Origin: Anaerolineae bacterium
Lineage (GTDB): Bacteria; Chloroflexota; Anaerolineae; Aggregatilineales; Phototrophicaceae
DNA: 64,000 nt
Direction of reading: 5' to 3'
Assembly: GCA_025454525.1 (NCBI GenBank)
Contig: JALOOG010000019.1
Location: forward strand, 1-64,000
The notes under the pieces were generated by a model. That model had not been told where the DNA came from. It saw only the letters and a list, made by a program, of their open reading frames with translations, and made no database searches. Numbering within the stretch: position 1 is the first letter of the stretch; each line of letters opens with the position of its first letter. This document shows, piece after piece, positions 53,150 to 63,125 of the stretch. A program made the position numbers and the translations under genes.

Positions 53150-53185
53150 AAAAAAGGGGGGAAAAGAGTTAAACCCCATCCCCCC
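53150..53185 (-). terminator. Intrinsic terminator in the gapA-pgk gap
   Basis: On the minus strand GGGGGGA pairs with TCCCCCC (plus positions 53179-53185 and 53156-53162), followed by TTTTTTG. It lies inside the 68-base gap, so pgk is expected to receive only read-through from gapA or to have its own promoter. Confidence 0.8.
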
Positions 53186-53194
53186 GATGTAGAT

Positions 53195-54202
53195 TTAGAG
53201 GCGATCGCCCATGTATTTCGTTAGGTCAGCCACACGCACCGAATAACCCCATTCGTTGTCATACCAGCTAATGACCTTGATGAAGTTACCGTTTGCATCA
53301 CTAGAGAGCGCGTCAATGATGCTAGAACGTGGATCACCCTTGTAATCCATCGACACCAACGGCTCATGCGATACACCCAATACACCCTTCATCCGACCAT
53401 TGGCCGCCGCTTCAAACGCCGCGATCATTTCTTCTTTGGTGGTTTCTTTTTCGGTCACGGCCACAAAATCGATCAACGAAACGGTCGGAGTCGGCACGCG
53501 GATCGCCAACCCGTCAAATTTACCCTTCAACGAGGGGATCACCAACGAAACGGCTTTGGCTGCGCCAGTGGTGGTCGGGATGATGTTTAAGGCGGCGGCA
53601 CGGGCGCGACGTAAGTCCTTATGCGGCAGATCGAGGATCTGTTGATCGTTGGTATAGCTGTGGACGGTGGTCACATAGGACTTGACGATACCAAAACTGT
53701 CGTTGATCACCTTGGCGGCCGGCGCAAGGCAATTGGTGGTACAAGAAGCGTTTGAGACGATGTGATGAGTCGCCGGATCATAATTTTCTTCGTTCACACC
53801 CAAGCAAACCGTGATGTCCTCATTTTTGGCCGGTGCCGAGATGATCACCTTTTTCGCGCCGCCTTGCAGATGTTTTGAGGCGCTTTCTTTGTCGGTGAAA
53901 ATTCCGGTGCTTTCGACCACTAGATCGACTCCCAAGTCACCCCACGGTAGTTTCGCAGGATCGCGTTCCGCTAAAGCGGTAATTTCATCACCATCAACCA
54001 CCAATTTGCCGTTACGCACTTCCACCGTGCCGTTGTACCGGCCATAATTGGAGTCGTAGCGGAACAGGTGAGCCATTGTTTCCAAATTACCGAGATCATT
54101 GAATGCAACCACATCGATCTCGTTGCCATAATTTTCGCGCATCGCTTTTAACACTTGACGACCGATACGCCCAAAACCGTTAATCCCTACGCGGATAGCC
54201 AT
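53195..54202 (-). CDS. gapA: Glyceraldehyde-3-phosphate dehydrogenase
   Basis: NAD-linked oxidation of glyceraldehyde 3-phosphate. The 335-residue protein has the Rossmann start [12 protein letters not shown], the cofactor-selecting FNDLGN, Cys154 in [12 protein letters not shown], and [22 protein letters not shown] precedes the ATG. It follows yvcK by 76 bases; a small CAACAG-CAGTTC-CTGTTG hairpin lies in that gap. Confidence 0.98.
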   Translation of the reverse strand: MAIRVGINGFGRIGRQVLKAMRENYGNEIDVVAFNDLGNLETMAHLFRYDSNYGRYNGTVEVRNGKLVVDGDEITALAERDPAKLPWGDLGVDLVVESTGIFTDKESASKHLQGGAKKVIISAPAKNEDITVCLGVNEENYDPATHHIVSNASCTTNCLAPAAKVINDSFGIVKSYVTTVHSYTNDQQILDLPHKDLRRARAAALNIIPTTTGAAKAVSLVIPSLKGKFDGLAIRVPTPTVSLIDFVAVTEKETTKEEMIAAFEAAANGRMKGVLGVSHEPLVSMDYKGDPRSSIIDALSSDANGNFIKVISWYDNEWGYSVRVADLTKYMGDRL

Positions 54203-54278
54203 ATAGCACTTTCTCCTTGCTCAATATAGATAACCAACAGGAACTGCTGTTGAGACAACCCAAATAAATGTAGATCCG

Positions 54279-55547
54279 TTACGCGGACTCTACCTTTTCA
54301 ATAATTTTTCCTCTTAGTTGTAAGATAATTTGCGCGAGTTTATTCGGATCATGTCGCCATGGACGATCTTGATCGACTAAATCGGTATAGATGACCTCAT
54401 AGCGTTGCGCGATCTCGTGTTTGGGTGACACCGCTTGCACATAATGGGTATTTTCACCCGCATTTTCTTTTGGATAAACGTTATTGGCCAACACCGTCTG
54501 AAACACACCACGGCCGATGTGTCGTTCTAAGGCGATCACATGATCGGCGACGGTATAACCTTCCGTTTCGCCGGGTTGCGTGGCAACGTTGCAAATATAG
54601 ACTTTATAAGCGTGTGTGGCACGCAAAGCCTCCGCGATCCCGCGCACCATTAGGTTCGGAAGGATACTGGTATAGAGACTTCCGGGCCCCATAATGATCA
54701 CCTCCGCCTCTAAGATCGCTTGTACGCTAGGTTCAAACGCTTCTGCATCCTCTGGGGTGATGCTGACCGCCTCAATTTGCCCGCCTGATGCGCCGATTTG
54801 CGATTCGCCGATCACCTTAACGACACGATTTTTACCAAGGTATTGGATCGTAGCGGTTAATTTCACGTCTTGCATCGTGGACGGAAACACCCGCCCTTGT
54901 AAATTCAAGACCCTAGCGATCTCAATCAGTGCGCTCTCCAGATTCCCACTGATGCCGGATAGCGCCGCGATAAACAGATTTCCGAACGCATGGCCTTCTA
55001 GTTCACCTTGCGAAAACCGATATTGAAACAGTTGTGTCATGAGGCTTTCGTCATCGGCTAAAGCGGCGATGTTATTACGGAGATCGCCAGGGGGGAGTAC
55101 ACCTAAATCGCGCCGCAAACGCCCAGAGCTACCACCGTCATCGGCCATGGTCACGATTGCGGTGATATTTCCCGTGTAGGGTTTCATTGCGCGCAAGACT
55201 GACGGCAAACCCGTTCCTCCTCCGATCGCCACGACTTTCATCCCTTTGTTTTTACGACTGTGAGAATAGACCACATCGGCCACACTGCCACGCTGAAAAC
55301 GACGATAAGGGGCGAATAAATTGCGAAAGATCCGATATAGGGCGATCGGTAAGAGCGCCATACCGCCAACAATCGCCATGGACGGATAGATAAGAGGCAG
55401 ATCGGCAAATTCGACTCCTACTAGCTTGACGATCAGATAAGCAAGGCCACTCGCCATGGACACGATCCCGATCAATAACACCAACAGCCAACGTTTAACG
55501 CCAAGGCCGGGTAAAAACCATCGGGTGGACATGCGTCTTGTGTGCAT
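54279..55547 (-). CDS. yvcK: YvcK/gluconeogenesis factor (CofD-like) with N-terminal membrane helices
   Basis: YvcK-type proteins bind UDP-sugars and are needed for growth on gluconeogenic carbon and for cell shape. The 422-residue protein has two N-terminal hydrophobic helices (about 15-65), then VVAIGGGTGLPSVLRAMK, TMADDGGSSGRLRRD, LPPGDLRNNIAAL and NVATQPGETEGYTV. It lies directly upstream of gapA, pgk and tpiA on the same strand, which fits the proposed role. A second ATG at residue 6 is an alternative start. Confidence 0.94.
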   Translation of the reverse strand: MHTRRMSTRWFLPGLGVKRWLLVLLIGIVSMASGLAYLIVKLVGVEFADLPLIYPSMAIVGGMALLPIALYRIFRNLFAPYRRFQRGSVADVVYSHSRKNKGMKVVAIGGGTGLPSVLRAMKPYTGNITAIVTMADDGGSSGRLRRDLGVLPPGDLRNNIAALADDESLMTQLFQYRFSQGELEGHAFGNLFIAALSGISGNLESALIEIARVLNLQGRVFPSTMQDVKLTATIQYLGKNRVVKVIGESQIGASGGQIEAVSITPEDAEAFEPSVQAILEAEVIIMGPGSLYTSILPNLMVRGIAEALRATHAYKVYICNVATQPGETEGYTVADHVIALERHIGRGVFQTVLANNVYPKENAGENTHYVQAVSPKHEIAQRYEVIYTDLVDQDRPWRHDPNKLAQIILQLRGKIIEKVESA

Positions 55548-55563
55548 TGGATGAGATTATATC

Positions 55564-56256
55564 CTATCGCTGCCTGTTTTGAAACCGATAGGCCCCTTGT
55601 CGCCATGAGATAAGGATCAAGATCACCGCTCCGGTAGTGGTAAAGATCCCGATCGTGATCGCCGCGTCAAACCAGAGCTGCTCTGGAAACAAACGAATCA
55701 AGGTATCTGAATACGGAAATGACCATGTGCCGTCGGCAAAAAACAGTTGATGAAATGTGACAAAAAAGAAATCCCATGCCACCAACGCCGATACCACGAT
55801 CGTAATAATCAGGGTGATGGTCAATACCCCTCCATGGAACAGATTGCGCCATAAGATCGGACGCGCCCATCGCCATAACCCGATGCTTAGAGCGATCATG
55901 ATCAATACCCCCAAAAAGAGTACCTGAAAGGCGGCTTGTGTCAAAATTTTCACATCGTGCATATGATGTAGTTCGCGTTCGTTAAACAGCGCTTGACCGT
56001 TGGGAAACGTAAGATCGCCTAAAAACGAAATATCGGCATCATTTAACAGGTAGGTGACGGCATAGGTCCCATAGTAGAGACGCTCCTCTGTAGTAAAACC
56101 ATACCGATCGATTGGAAACCCCGGACGGGTGTATTCTACCTGAAGAAACAGCGGACTCATCACGATCCGAACACTGATCAACACCAGTAATACGGGAGTA
56201 GCGAGGGTGATAAAGCCGCCTATAACAAGCGAGAAAAGTTTGGGTGTGTTTGTCAT
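55564..56256 (-). CDS. DUF1461 (TIGR01906-type) integral membrane protein
   Basis: A 230-residue protein with four membrane helices. The outside loop has YGFTTEERLYYGTYAVTYLL and LFNERELHHMHDVKIL, which match the DUF1461 pattern. No function is established. It lies 16 bases before yvcK on the same strand and probably heads that gene cluster. Confidence 0.82.
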   Translation of the reverse strand: MTNTPKLFSLVIGGFITLATPVLLVLISVRIVMSPLFLQVEYTRPGFPIDRYGFTTEERLYYGTYAVTYLLNDADISFLGDLTFPNGQALFNERELHHMHDVKILTQAAFQVLFLGVLIMIALSIGLWRWARPILWRNLFHGGVLTITLIITIVVSALVAWDFFFVTFHQLFFADGTWSFPYSDTLIRLFPEQLWFDAAITIGIFTTTGAVILILISWRQGAYRFQNRQR

Positions 56257-56341
56257 AAAATTTTCAACTGGACAATTAGTTGGCTAAAGCTACAATCATG
56301 CGGTTGATTGTCGGAATAAACCACCGTTTAAGGAGCCAATT

Positions 56342-58324
56342 ATGCGATTTTTTCAGTCGCGAGTCATGCTAGCACTGGTGCTACTCGCGCTTGTGATGGT
56401 GCCATTAGCGGCACAAACCAATAATACCATTACTGTGTCCGGTTCAGGGATTGCCGCAGAAGCGTTTAACGCCCTGCTTGCCCAAAGCGGCCTTGATGCC
56501 GCTAATTTTACCGTAACAGTCAAGGGTTCTGAAGCGGGGATTTCGGATTTTTGCTTAGGAGCGGCCGATATTGCCCTCACGACGCAAGCGATGAATGTTG
56601 CTGAAGAACAAAACTGTCGTAACAATAACATCCAATTTTCCGAATTGCTGTTAGGGTACGACTCACTGGTGTTTGTCACCGGTACGGAAAACACCTATCT
56701 CACTTGTCTTACCACCGATAACCTAAATGCTTTGTTTGCCCCTAGCGCCACCGGTGAAACCACCACTTGGGACAAGATCAACGCGGAATATCCCGCTGAT
56801 GCGATCAGTGTGATTATCCCATCCCAAACCACACGCACCTTCGGCCGTCTGGATTTGTTGATCAATGGGGAAGGTGTGCGCCGTGACGCGCAAATCGTCG
56901 CCGATGAGACCACCGTCGTTAATGCGATCACCGCAAGCAGCATCGGCGTAGTACGACTTGCTACTTTACAAGCTTTGAATCCCACCGATGTTAAACCGAT
57001 CGAGATTCAAAATGACTTGTTAGGGACGTGTGTTGCGCCCAATATCGAAAACTTGGGCAATCGGTCTTATCCGTTTACCGATCGCTTGTTGATGTATGTG
57101 AAGATCGGCAGCTTAAATAAACCTGATCTCCGCCCGTTTTTAGAGTTTGCTGTGGGTGAAAGTGCCGCGAATGTGATTACGACCAGTGGTTTTAGCGCGC
57201 CAACCGCCGCCAATTATGCTCAAATGCAGGCCGCTGTCCAAGCGAATGATTTTGGGCGTATCTTTACACGCGATGTCACCTCATTCCAAATTCCCCCCGG
57301 CGTTTCTGGTGCGGTGAGTTTGAGCGGTGTCACCGGAACGTTCGATTTTTTCACCGGGCTTACGACCAACCTACAGACTGAGTATCCGTCCTTAACGTTG
57401 ACCACGACCTTTGCCGGTGAACCCGCCGGGATGCGTCGCTTCTGCAATGGGGAAGTAGAAATTTCGGTGATCTACGGCGATCCGACCGATGAACAACGCA
57501 CCAATTGTAATGCCAATAACATCGCTATTCAGACCATTGAATTAGGTAAACAAGCGGTTTTACTGGTCAGCAATAGCGCGAGTCCTTATGCCGCGTGCTT
57601 AAAAACCGATCAGGTCTTGAATATCTTCAAGGCGCAAGCCACGCTCCCCACCCATTGGAATCAGGTGGACACCGCTAACCCCGACGGGCAGATGTTCTTG
57701 TTCACCCCCTCATTAGGCAGTTGGTTAACGGATCTGCTCTTAACCGATCCCACTACTGGAATCCCATTGCCGCTCCGTAGCGACACAGAACAAAATGACG
57801 ATCCCTTGTATCGGGCCGCCGCCGTCGGTAATGTCCCTACCGGACTCACTTATCTGACTTGGCAAGAATATCAAGATGTTTTGGCGAACAACCAACAAAA
57901 CATTCAACTGGTCGGGATCGATAATGGGAGTGGGTGTATCACCCCTTCACTTGAGACAATCAACGACGGCACTTATCCGCTCATGCGGACGGTGAACCTT
58001 GTCACCTCGCGTCTAAATATCTCTAACCCGGCGGTGCAAGCTGTAGTATGGTCGATCTTTACCGATCGTAATCTTGATGCGTTACAAAACGCTGGGTTCG
58101 CGGGTTATACCTTAGAGGAACTAATTAACAAACGCGATCGGGTGCAATCTCTGTTTAACTCTGCCTCCGCTGCCGCGATTTTTGCCCCGCCGATTATCCC
58201 AGATCCAGCGGATGCTCCGGTGATCGTGCCGGACGGTCAAGCGACCCCTGAAGCAACTCCCGAAGCGACCCCGGAAATGACGCTTGAAGCGACTCCGGAG
58301 ACAACTCCGCAAGTGACCCCCTAA
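56342..58324 (+). CDS. Secreted protein with two PstS-like substrate-binding domains
   Basis: A 660-residue exported protein. A signal peptide (LALVLLALVMVPLAAQ) is followed by two periplasmic-binding-type domains, about 26-310 and 318-610. Both carry the ITVSG-type or G-T-F-D start, a FC-GAADIALT/FCNGEVEISV strand and a Cys pair, so one arose from the other by duplication. Such domains usually bind phosphate or similar oxyanions. The last 40 residues are a Pro-Glu-Ala-Thr repeat tail, common on surface proteins. No transporter genes follow, so a free or surface-bound scavenger is likely. Confidence 0.75.
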   Translation: MRFFQSRVMLALVLLALVMVPLAAQTNNTITVSGSGIAAEAFNALLAQSGLDAANFTVTVKGSEAGISDFCLGAADIALTTQAMNVAEEQNCRNNNIQFSELLLGYDSLVFVTGTENTYLTCLTTDNLNALFAPSATGETTTWDKINAEYPADAISVIIPSQTTRTFGRLDLLINGEGVRRDAQIVADETTVVNAITASSIGVVRLATLQALNPTDVKPIEIQNDLLGTCVAPNIENLGNRSYPFTDRLLMYVKIGSLNKPDLRPFLEFAVGESAANVITTSGFSAPTAANYAQMQAAVQANDFGRIFTRDVTSFQIPPGVSGAVSLSGVTGTFDFFTGLTTNLQTEYPSLTLTTTFAGEPAGMRRFCNGEVEISVIYGDPTDEQRTNCNANNIAIQTIELGKQAVLLVSNSASPYAACLKTDQVLNIFKAQATLPTHWNQVDTANPDGQMFLFTPSLGSWLTDLLLTDPTTGIPLPLRSDTEQNDDPLYRAAAVGNVPTGLTYLTWQEYQDVLANNQQNIQLVGIDNGSGCITPSLETINDGTYPLMRTVNLVTSRLNISNPAVQAVVWSIFTDRNLDALQNAGFAGYTLEELINKRDRVQSLFNSASAAAIFAPPIIPDPADAPVIVPDGQATPEATPEATPEMTLEATPETTPQVTP

Positions 58325-58355
58325 GTTCATTAGCGGGTTATCACCATTACCAGAC

Positions 58356-58391
58356 AAAAATGAGCCGATCAACCTTGATCGGCTCATTTTT
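58356..58391. terminator. Bidirectional intrinsic terminator
   Basis: AAAAATGAGCCGATCA (58356-58371) pairs perfectly over 16 bases with TGATCGGCTCATTTTT (58376-58391), loop ACCT, between two convergent genes. Confidence 0.95.
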
Positions 58392-58443
58392 ATGATACTT
58401 TTTGAGAGGGAATGATCCCTTCTCAAATCGTGTGTTTCTGGTT

Positions 58444-61400
58444 TTATGGCATCGGGATCAGCGGCAAACCACCCGACCATTCTAAGCTGATGTCATCAAA
58501 GTAAGCGCGTCCAGTGGTGTTCCGACTCCAGAACAACACGCGCACTTGCACTGCATTGTCTTCAGCTAGGGTGATCGTCAACGGTTGATTGGTCACTGGG
58601 TCAAGCAACTGCACGTAAGTCGCGCTGACGGTGTTGTAACGTGCTTGCACCCGTTGCACCGTACCATTGGCGTATGTCACGACGATACGAACGCGGAAGT
58701 TCGGTGCGCCAGTAGACCGCGCAAAACCACGCAAGGTTAACACGTCACCCGCGCTCAACGTCACCAAACTTAGATCGGCACGTTGTTGTAAGATGCTGTC
58801 TTCGGTTGCGCCGTCACCACGGAACATAAAGGCACAAGTGCCTGTACGTGCGATACTCGCATCACATAGGCGACGTTCACCGCTTGCGCCACGAATGCCC
58901 CAGAAGTCCGCGATTCCATCAACCGGATTGAGGTCGTCTTCAAAGCTACGATTGCGTAGCAATTCAATATTCCCACTTGGATCAGGGGTATTGGTCGCGG
59001 TCGCAGTCGGTGCTTCTGGTGTATTGGTTGCTGTTGGCGACACAGGGGTTTCAGTGGCCGTCGGTGGAATTGGCGTTTCAGTGGCTGTTGGCGGCACAGG
59101 GGTTTCAGTGGCGGTGGGAGGTACCGGTGTGTTGGTAGCCGTCGGCGGCACAGGGGTTTCAGTGGCCGTTGGTGGGACAGGTGTCTCAGTGGCGGTGGGA
59201 GGTACAGGTGTGTTGGTGGCCGTCGGCGGCACAGGGGTTTCAGTGGCGGTGGGGGGTACAGGTGTATTGGTGGCCGTTGGAATTTGAGTGGTTAAGTTCA
59301 AGCCAACAATCACCGGATCATGATCCGAGGTACGGAATTCATCTGGCGCATAGAAGATCGTCTGTTGATTGACCGTCTTAAAATTGGTGTTATAGTCCAA
59401 TACCGTCGGTTCATCAGCATTGATGTGATATTCCGCCGCACCCGTGACTTGGCTTAACAAACTTGGACTGGCCAACGCATGATCCAAATAACCGGATTGA
59501 CCGTCAAATACATACGAGTAAGCCACATTGCCGGCCCCGATAAATTGCGCGATCAGGTTGGTGTATCCGGCCGTGCCAGTCAAATAGGTGATCGGATCTT
59601 CCATCGCATAGGCATTTAGATCGCCTGCGATCAGAATATCCGTGTCACCTGTGCCAGTCGGATTCGTGGCTAACCAAGTGGCTAACTCGACCGCGGCACG
59701 TACACGATCCGCGTTCCAACACGATTGACCGTCACCCGTATCATAGTTTTCACCATAGAGCGGATCGGTGTAATTCGGGTTGCCAACACTGGGACAACTC
59801 CCTTTAGATTTAAAGTGGTTCGCCACGAAGATGAACACTTCGTTGTTAGAGATTTGACGGAATGCTTGTGCCACAGGCGGACGTGTATTCCGGTTAAATG
59901 GATCGATATTATCCAAGATCCCGGTTGTGCCGATCGGTGTGACAGCGGCGGTGCGATAGATAATCCCAACGCGGATCGCATCGGTGCCAACGCGGCCGGT
60001 ATTGATAAACGCATACGTCCCCGGCGCGGTTTCGGCATTCAAACCGTTAACCAAATCTTGTAACGCAATCGTGGGGCCATTGGCACCGCTATTATCGTTC
60101 GGGATGTCATTTTCGAGTTCATTGACCCCGATCACATCCGCATTCAGAGCCAACAACGCCGCGATTGTTTTATCACGTTGACGGGTGAACTCTGTCGCAT
60201 TTTCTGCGCCACGACAGTTGCTATTGGTGTAGGTACCCGATTGATAACAAGCGCTGAAGGTGTTGAAATAGTTCAACAAGTTCATGCTGGCTACCCGCAA
60301 CGTTGCGCCAGCACCTACGCTTGGGGCTTGTGTTGGACGGGTGTTCAGGTGATTCCAGGTTGGGGCACTGCTAAGATGCAAGCGATAACGGAACGGATTC
60401 GACGATGAGTCCGGGTTACGTGGGTTACTTTGGGTGTATACCCCGGTAACTGAACCCGTCGAGTCGCCATGCCGTAGGGTATTGCTTGCGGTCAAGCTTG
60501 GGAATAACGCGATCGGATCAGGATTTTGGAATTTGCTACCGTCATCCAACAGCACGCGACTCCGATTATTGAGGTCTTGTTGCGCTTGAGCAGGCGCACC
60601 GGGCATCAGGTAATTGGTTGGTTGGAATAACCGTCCACTCACCGAAACCGCAATATGTGAATAACGTCCCAATTCAAACATTTCAGTGACAAACAATGGC
60701 CCCGTGACCGTCACCAACATGCCTTCATAGTTTTCTTGGTCGTTGATATTGCTAAACGGCAAATTGATCACGGTTGGAGTCACGGTCGCAACGTTAGAAC
60801 ACGCTTGGACTGCGGTGGCCGAGAGTTGGGTTTCTGTCTGGCTGGTGATACCCGTTAAGAAAGTGGAGTTTGCCGCGGCAAATTCTGATACTGTCCCTGT
60901 GACGCGGACATATTGACCCACCGTTACATCTAACAACAAGGGCGCGGGGTCAAACACAAAAATCCCGTCCGAAGTGTTGGTATTGCTGTCACCTGTTGGA
61001 TCTTGGATGAAGAACCCGTTTAATTGATTGCTGTTTTGGAAATCAGCCGTTACGACACCATCAACGGTGAACGTCCCTGATAGACCGAATTTCGAGCCGT
61101 TATCTTGTAATTCGTAGATCCGATCGGTAGAGCTACCACACACCAACGGAGCGGCCGTGGTAAATGAGAACGTCGGGCTGCTGGCCATAGCTTCGGGCGT
61201 GCCGTCAAGATCCGTCACCAAGGTGCCATTAATTTCTAAAACACAGTTGACACCAGGATCAAGGTTAACGTTCGGGTTCAATGTGTAAATTCTTGGTCCA
61301 CCCGTCACCGTGATATTGGCAAATGGGATCAACACCGTATTACAAGTCAGGTTGAACCAAGACCCAGTTACGGTGACATCTTCGTTAAAAGTCACCACAA

Positions 61401-62235
61401 TGTTGCTGTCTACGGGGACATCAATCGCCCCATTGGTCGGACTCATGGTTTGAACAGAAGGCGGTACTCCGTTATCCCCATTGTTGTTACAATTGGTCAC
61501 AGTAATGTTAATGTCATCGATCCCGACCCATTCATCGTTACCAGAGGCGTTGGCGGTGATCACGCGGATCTGAATGGTTCCTACACCATCAACGGCAGCC
61601 GGAAGTGTGACATTAACCGGAGTCGTTTGTGTGGCGCTACCTCCTGTGGTCGCATCAGACACAAACGCGGCTGACACGTTTGTCCATGTACCGCTTGTGC
61701 CTAAGCGATATTGCAATGCGACTTGTTGAATCGCATTATCCGCTGAACCATCTATATCGCGTACCACATAAGCGACATTGACCGTATTCACATGCGTAGT
61801 GTTCAGATTGATCAGGATGTTGGGAGCATCTGCTGTACCAGAGCCTTGTAAAGCGACTACCGGATTCGCGATCCCGTCAAATTCAGCCACACCCCCATTA
61901 CTGATAACTGGGTTGTTTTGATTCGCGATCACATCGACCGCACTGGTCACATCACCTGTGATTGTTTGTGGATCAATTCCGGTAGGACTACCGGCATCAA
62001 TATCACCCAAATACCCAATAATACTGGGTACACCGTTCCAATTATCGTTGGCTGTGATCAACGAGGCATTAGACCAATTTTGCGTAAACGCTGCTGGGGT
62101 TGCCCCAAAGCCAGAACAAAATGAAAATGCGGTATTATCCGCACGCACCACCGGCAAGACCGAAGGCGAAAAGGTCACTGTTAACGCAAAAAGCGCCAAC
62201 AGCATTCCCAATAAACGAACTTGGGATTTTTGCAT
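58444..62235 (-). CDS. Very large secreted nuclease (ExeM/NucH-like) with Pro/Thr linker
   Basis: From ATG 62235 the protein is 1263 residues. In order (numbered from the longest frame, 17 residues earlier): signal peptide; a beta-rich region (about 60-270); an SbsA-type Ig-like domain (MSPTNGAIDVPVDSNIVVTF); an OB-like region (about 380-640); an endonuclease/exonuclease/phosphatase domain (about 660-998) with NLLNYFN, GVNELEND, HFKSKG, GDLNAYAMEDP and TSDHDPVIVGL; a Pro-Thr-rich linker (999-1099); and a carbohydrate-binding-like domain. Catalytic Asp/His/Asn motifs are intact, so it should cut extracellular DNA or RNA. An unusual spacing between AGGAG and the ATG (11 bases) leaves the start uncertain. 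Confidence 0.88.
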   Translation of the reverse strand: MQKSQVRLLGMLLALFALTVTFSPSVLPVVRADNTAFSFCSGFGATPAAFTQNWSNASLITANDNWNGVPSIIGYLGDIDAGSPTGIDPQTITGDVTSAVDVIANQNNPVISNGGVAEFDGIANPVVALQGSGTADAPNILINLNTTHVNTVNVAYVVRDIDGSADNAIQQVALQYRLGTSGTWTNVSAAFVSDATTGGSATQTTPVNVTLPAAVDGVGTIQIRVITANASGNDEWVGIDDINITVTNCNNNGDNGVPPSVQTMSPTNGAIDVPVDSNIVVTFNEDVTVTGSWFNLTCNTVLIPFANITVTGGPRIYTLNPNVNLDPGVNCVLEINGTLVTDLDGTPEAMASSPTFSFTTAAPLVCGSSTDRIYELQDNGSKFGLSGTFTVDGVVTADFQNSNQLNGFFIQDPTGDSNTNTSDGIFVFDPAPLLLDVTVGQYVRVTGTVSEFAAANSTFLTGITSQTETQLSATAVQACSNVATVTPTVINLPFSNINDQENYEGMLVTVTGPLFVTEMFELGRYSHIAVSVSGRLFQPTNYLMPGAPAQAQQDLNNRSRVLLDDGSKFQNPDPIALFPSLTASNTLRHGDSTGSVTGVYTQSNPRNPDSSSNPFRYRLHLSSAPTWNHLNTRPTQAPSVGAGATLRVASMNLLNYFNTFSACYQSGTYTNSNCRGAENATEFTRQRDKTIAALLALNADVIGVNELENDIPNDNSGANGPTIALQDLVNGLNAETAPGTYAFINTGRVGTDAIRVGIIYRTAAVTPIGTTGILDNIDPFNRNTRPPVAQAFRQISNNEVFIFVANHFKSKGSCPSVGNPNYTDPLYGENYDTGDGQSCWNADRVRAAVELATWLATNPTGTGDTDILIAGDLNAYAMEDPITYLTGTAGYTNLIAQFIGAGNVAYSYVFDGQSGYLDHALASPSLLSQVTGAAEYHINADEPTVLDYNTNFKTVNQQTIFYAPDEFRTSDHDPVIVGLNLTTQIPTATNTPVPPTATETPVPPTATNTPVPPTATETPVPPTATETPVPPTATNTPVPPTATETPVPPTATETPIPPTATETPVSPTATNTPEAPTATATNTPDPSGNIELLRNRSFEDDLNPVDGIADFWGIRGASGERRLCDASIARTGTCAFMFRGDGATEDSILQQRADLSLVTLSAGDVLTLRGFARSTGAPNFRVRIVVTYANGTVQRVQARYNTVSATYVQLLDPVTNQPLTITLAEDNAVQVRVLFWSRNTTGRAYFDDISLEWSGGLPLIPMP
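58989..59290 (-). repeat. Tandem repeat encoding the Pro-Thr-rich linker
   Basis: Repeated units of about 27-30 bases encode PTATETPVPPTATNTPVPP-type peptides. Copies alternate between ETPVPP and NTPVPP forms. The opposite strand stays open for about 200 codons only because of the repeat. Confidence 0.9.
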
Positions 62236-62712
62236 AAGGCAAAAGACTCCTAATGACTCATCTAAAGAACAAAGGGTACAGCGCAAGAAGTATTACATAA
62301 GCTGTTTAAGGAACGAATGCGCCTTGTTTAAATCACCTTAAACATCAAATGAGGCTTCCCATATCTAAATTATAATAGATGTAAGAGGACTTGCAATTGT
62401 CCTTATTTCATGACAGAGGTGATCGGCATCGATATTTTAACTACAGCACATCTGATTTCATCAAAAGCAAGAAAAAACCATCTTGGGTGAGGGCAATCGC
62501 TTAAAAAACAGAATATTTGTGCTATCCTTCATCTAACACCCTTCCACCTCAATTTTCGCCTTCTCATGAAGGGCGATTCCGTCGGGATTTTTGCATCCTC
62601 AAGTTTGATCTTACGTATGCGACCGCCGAAAAAGTTTTTCATGTTGAAGCGATGTCGCTAAGGATGGACGATCGCACGGTAAAAATTGTGCTATATTTAT
62701 CAACAGTATGGA
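62236..62712. other. Gene-free stretch upstream of the nuclease
   Basis: The region holds the nuclease leader and promoter (62369-62396). No gene, RNA or repeat could be supported in the remaining 300 bases (62397-62712). Short plus-strand frames here lack ribosome-binding sites. Confidence 0.6.
62369..62396 (-). promoter_or_regulatory. Promoter of the secreted nuclease
   Basis: On the minus strand TTGCAA (62391-62396), a 16-bp spacer and consensus TATAAT (62369-62374). The transcript would have a leader of about 125 bases. Confidence 0.75.
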
Positions 62713-62994
62713 TCAATCATCCATACCCAACACTTGGATTTCTTCGCTACTGCGAACTGGGTTATAACGCCCGATCACGATCCAAAAGAACAGATTGAGG
62801 ATGAAGGCGATCAATAGGGCATTCCAAAAGGCGCTTAGGAGTGTGAGATAACTCATATAGACAAAGATCAAAACACCGGGAAACAGTGCAAACAAGACCA
62901 ACACCCGGCGGCGATATTGAGTCTCGGTGCGCTGAACGGTGAAAAACATCAAACTAAAAAACACGGTTAGCAGTAATTGATAATTGTCACTCAT
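62713..62994 (-). CDS. Small membrane protein of unknown function
   Basis: A 93-residue protein with two or three hydrophobic helices (YQLLLTVFFSLMFFTV, VLVLFALFPGVLIFVYMSYL, NALLIAFILNLFFWIVIG) and a short charged tail. No family is recognised. A TATAAT box at 63029-63034 on the minus strand is placed for a short leader. It is divergent from the STAS gene. Confidence 0.65.
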   Translation of the reverse strand: MSDNYQLLLTVFFSLMFFTVQRTETQYRRRVLVLFALFPGVLIFVYMSYLTLLSAFWNALLIAFILNLFFWIVIGRYNPVRSSEEIQVLGMDD

Positions 62995-63125
62995 ATTTGT
63001 AACATACCGTAAGTGGATCGATAGTGCTATTATAACGCGGCGGTTTGCTGTAAAATATGATCGGTAGGGGTGATTTTCATCGGAATCTCACTTTAACTGT
63101 ACCGTAATGTACAGAGAGGAAACGT

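Noticed and set aside
58667-59287. Plus-strand frame of about 200 codons with VAVGGTGVSVAVGG repeats
   Set aside because: It is the antisense of the Pro-Thr linker of the secreted nuclease, whose reading is supported by signal peptide and domains.
62517-62798. Plus-strand frame of 93 codons downstream of the nuclease promoter region
   Set aside because: No ribosome-binding site, no recognisable motif, and it overlaps the convincing minus-strand membrane protein gene.
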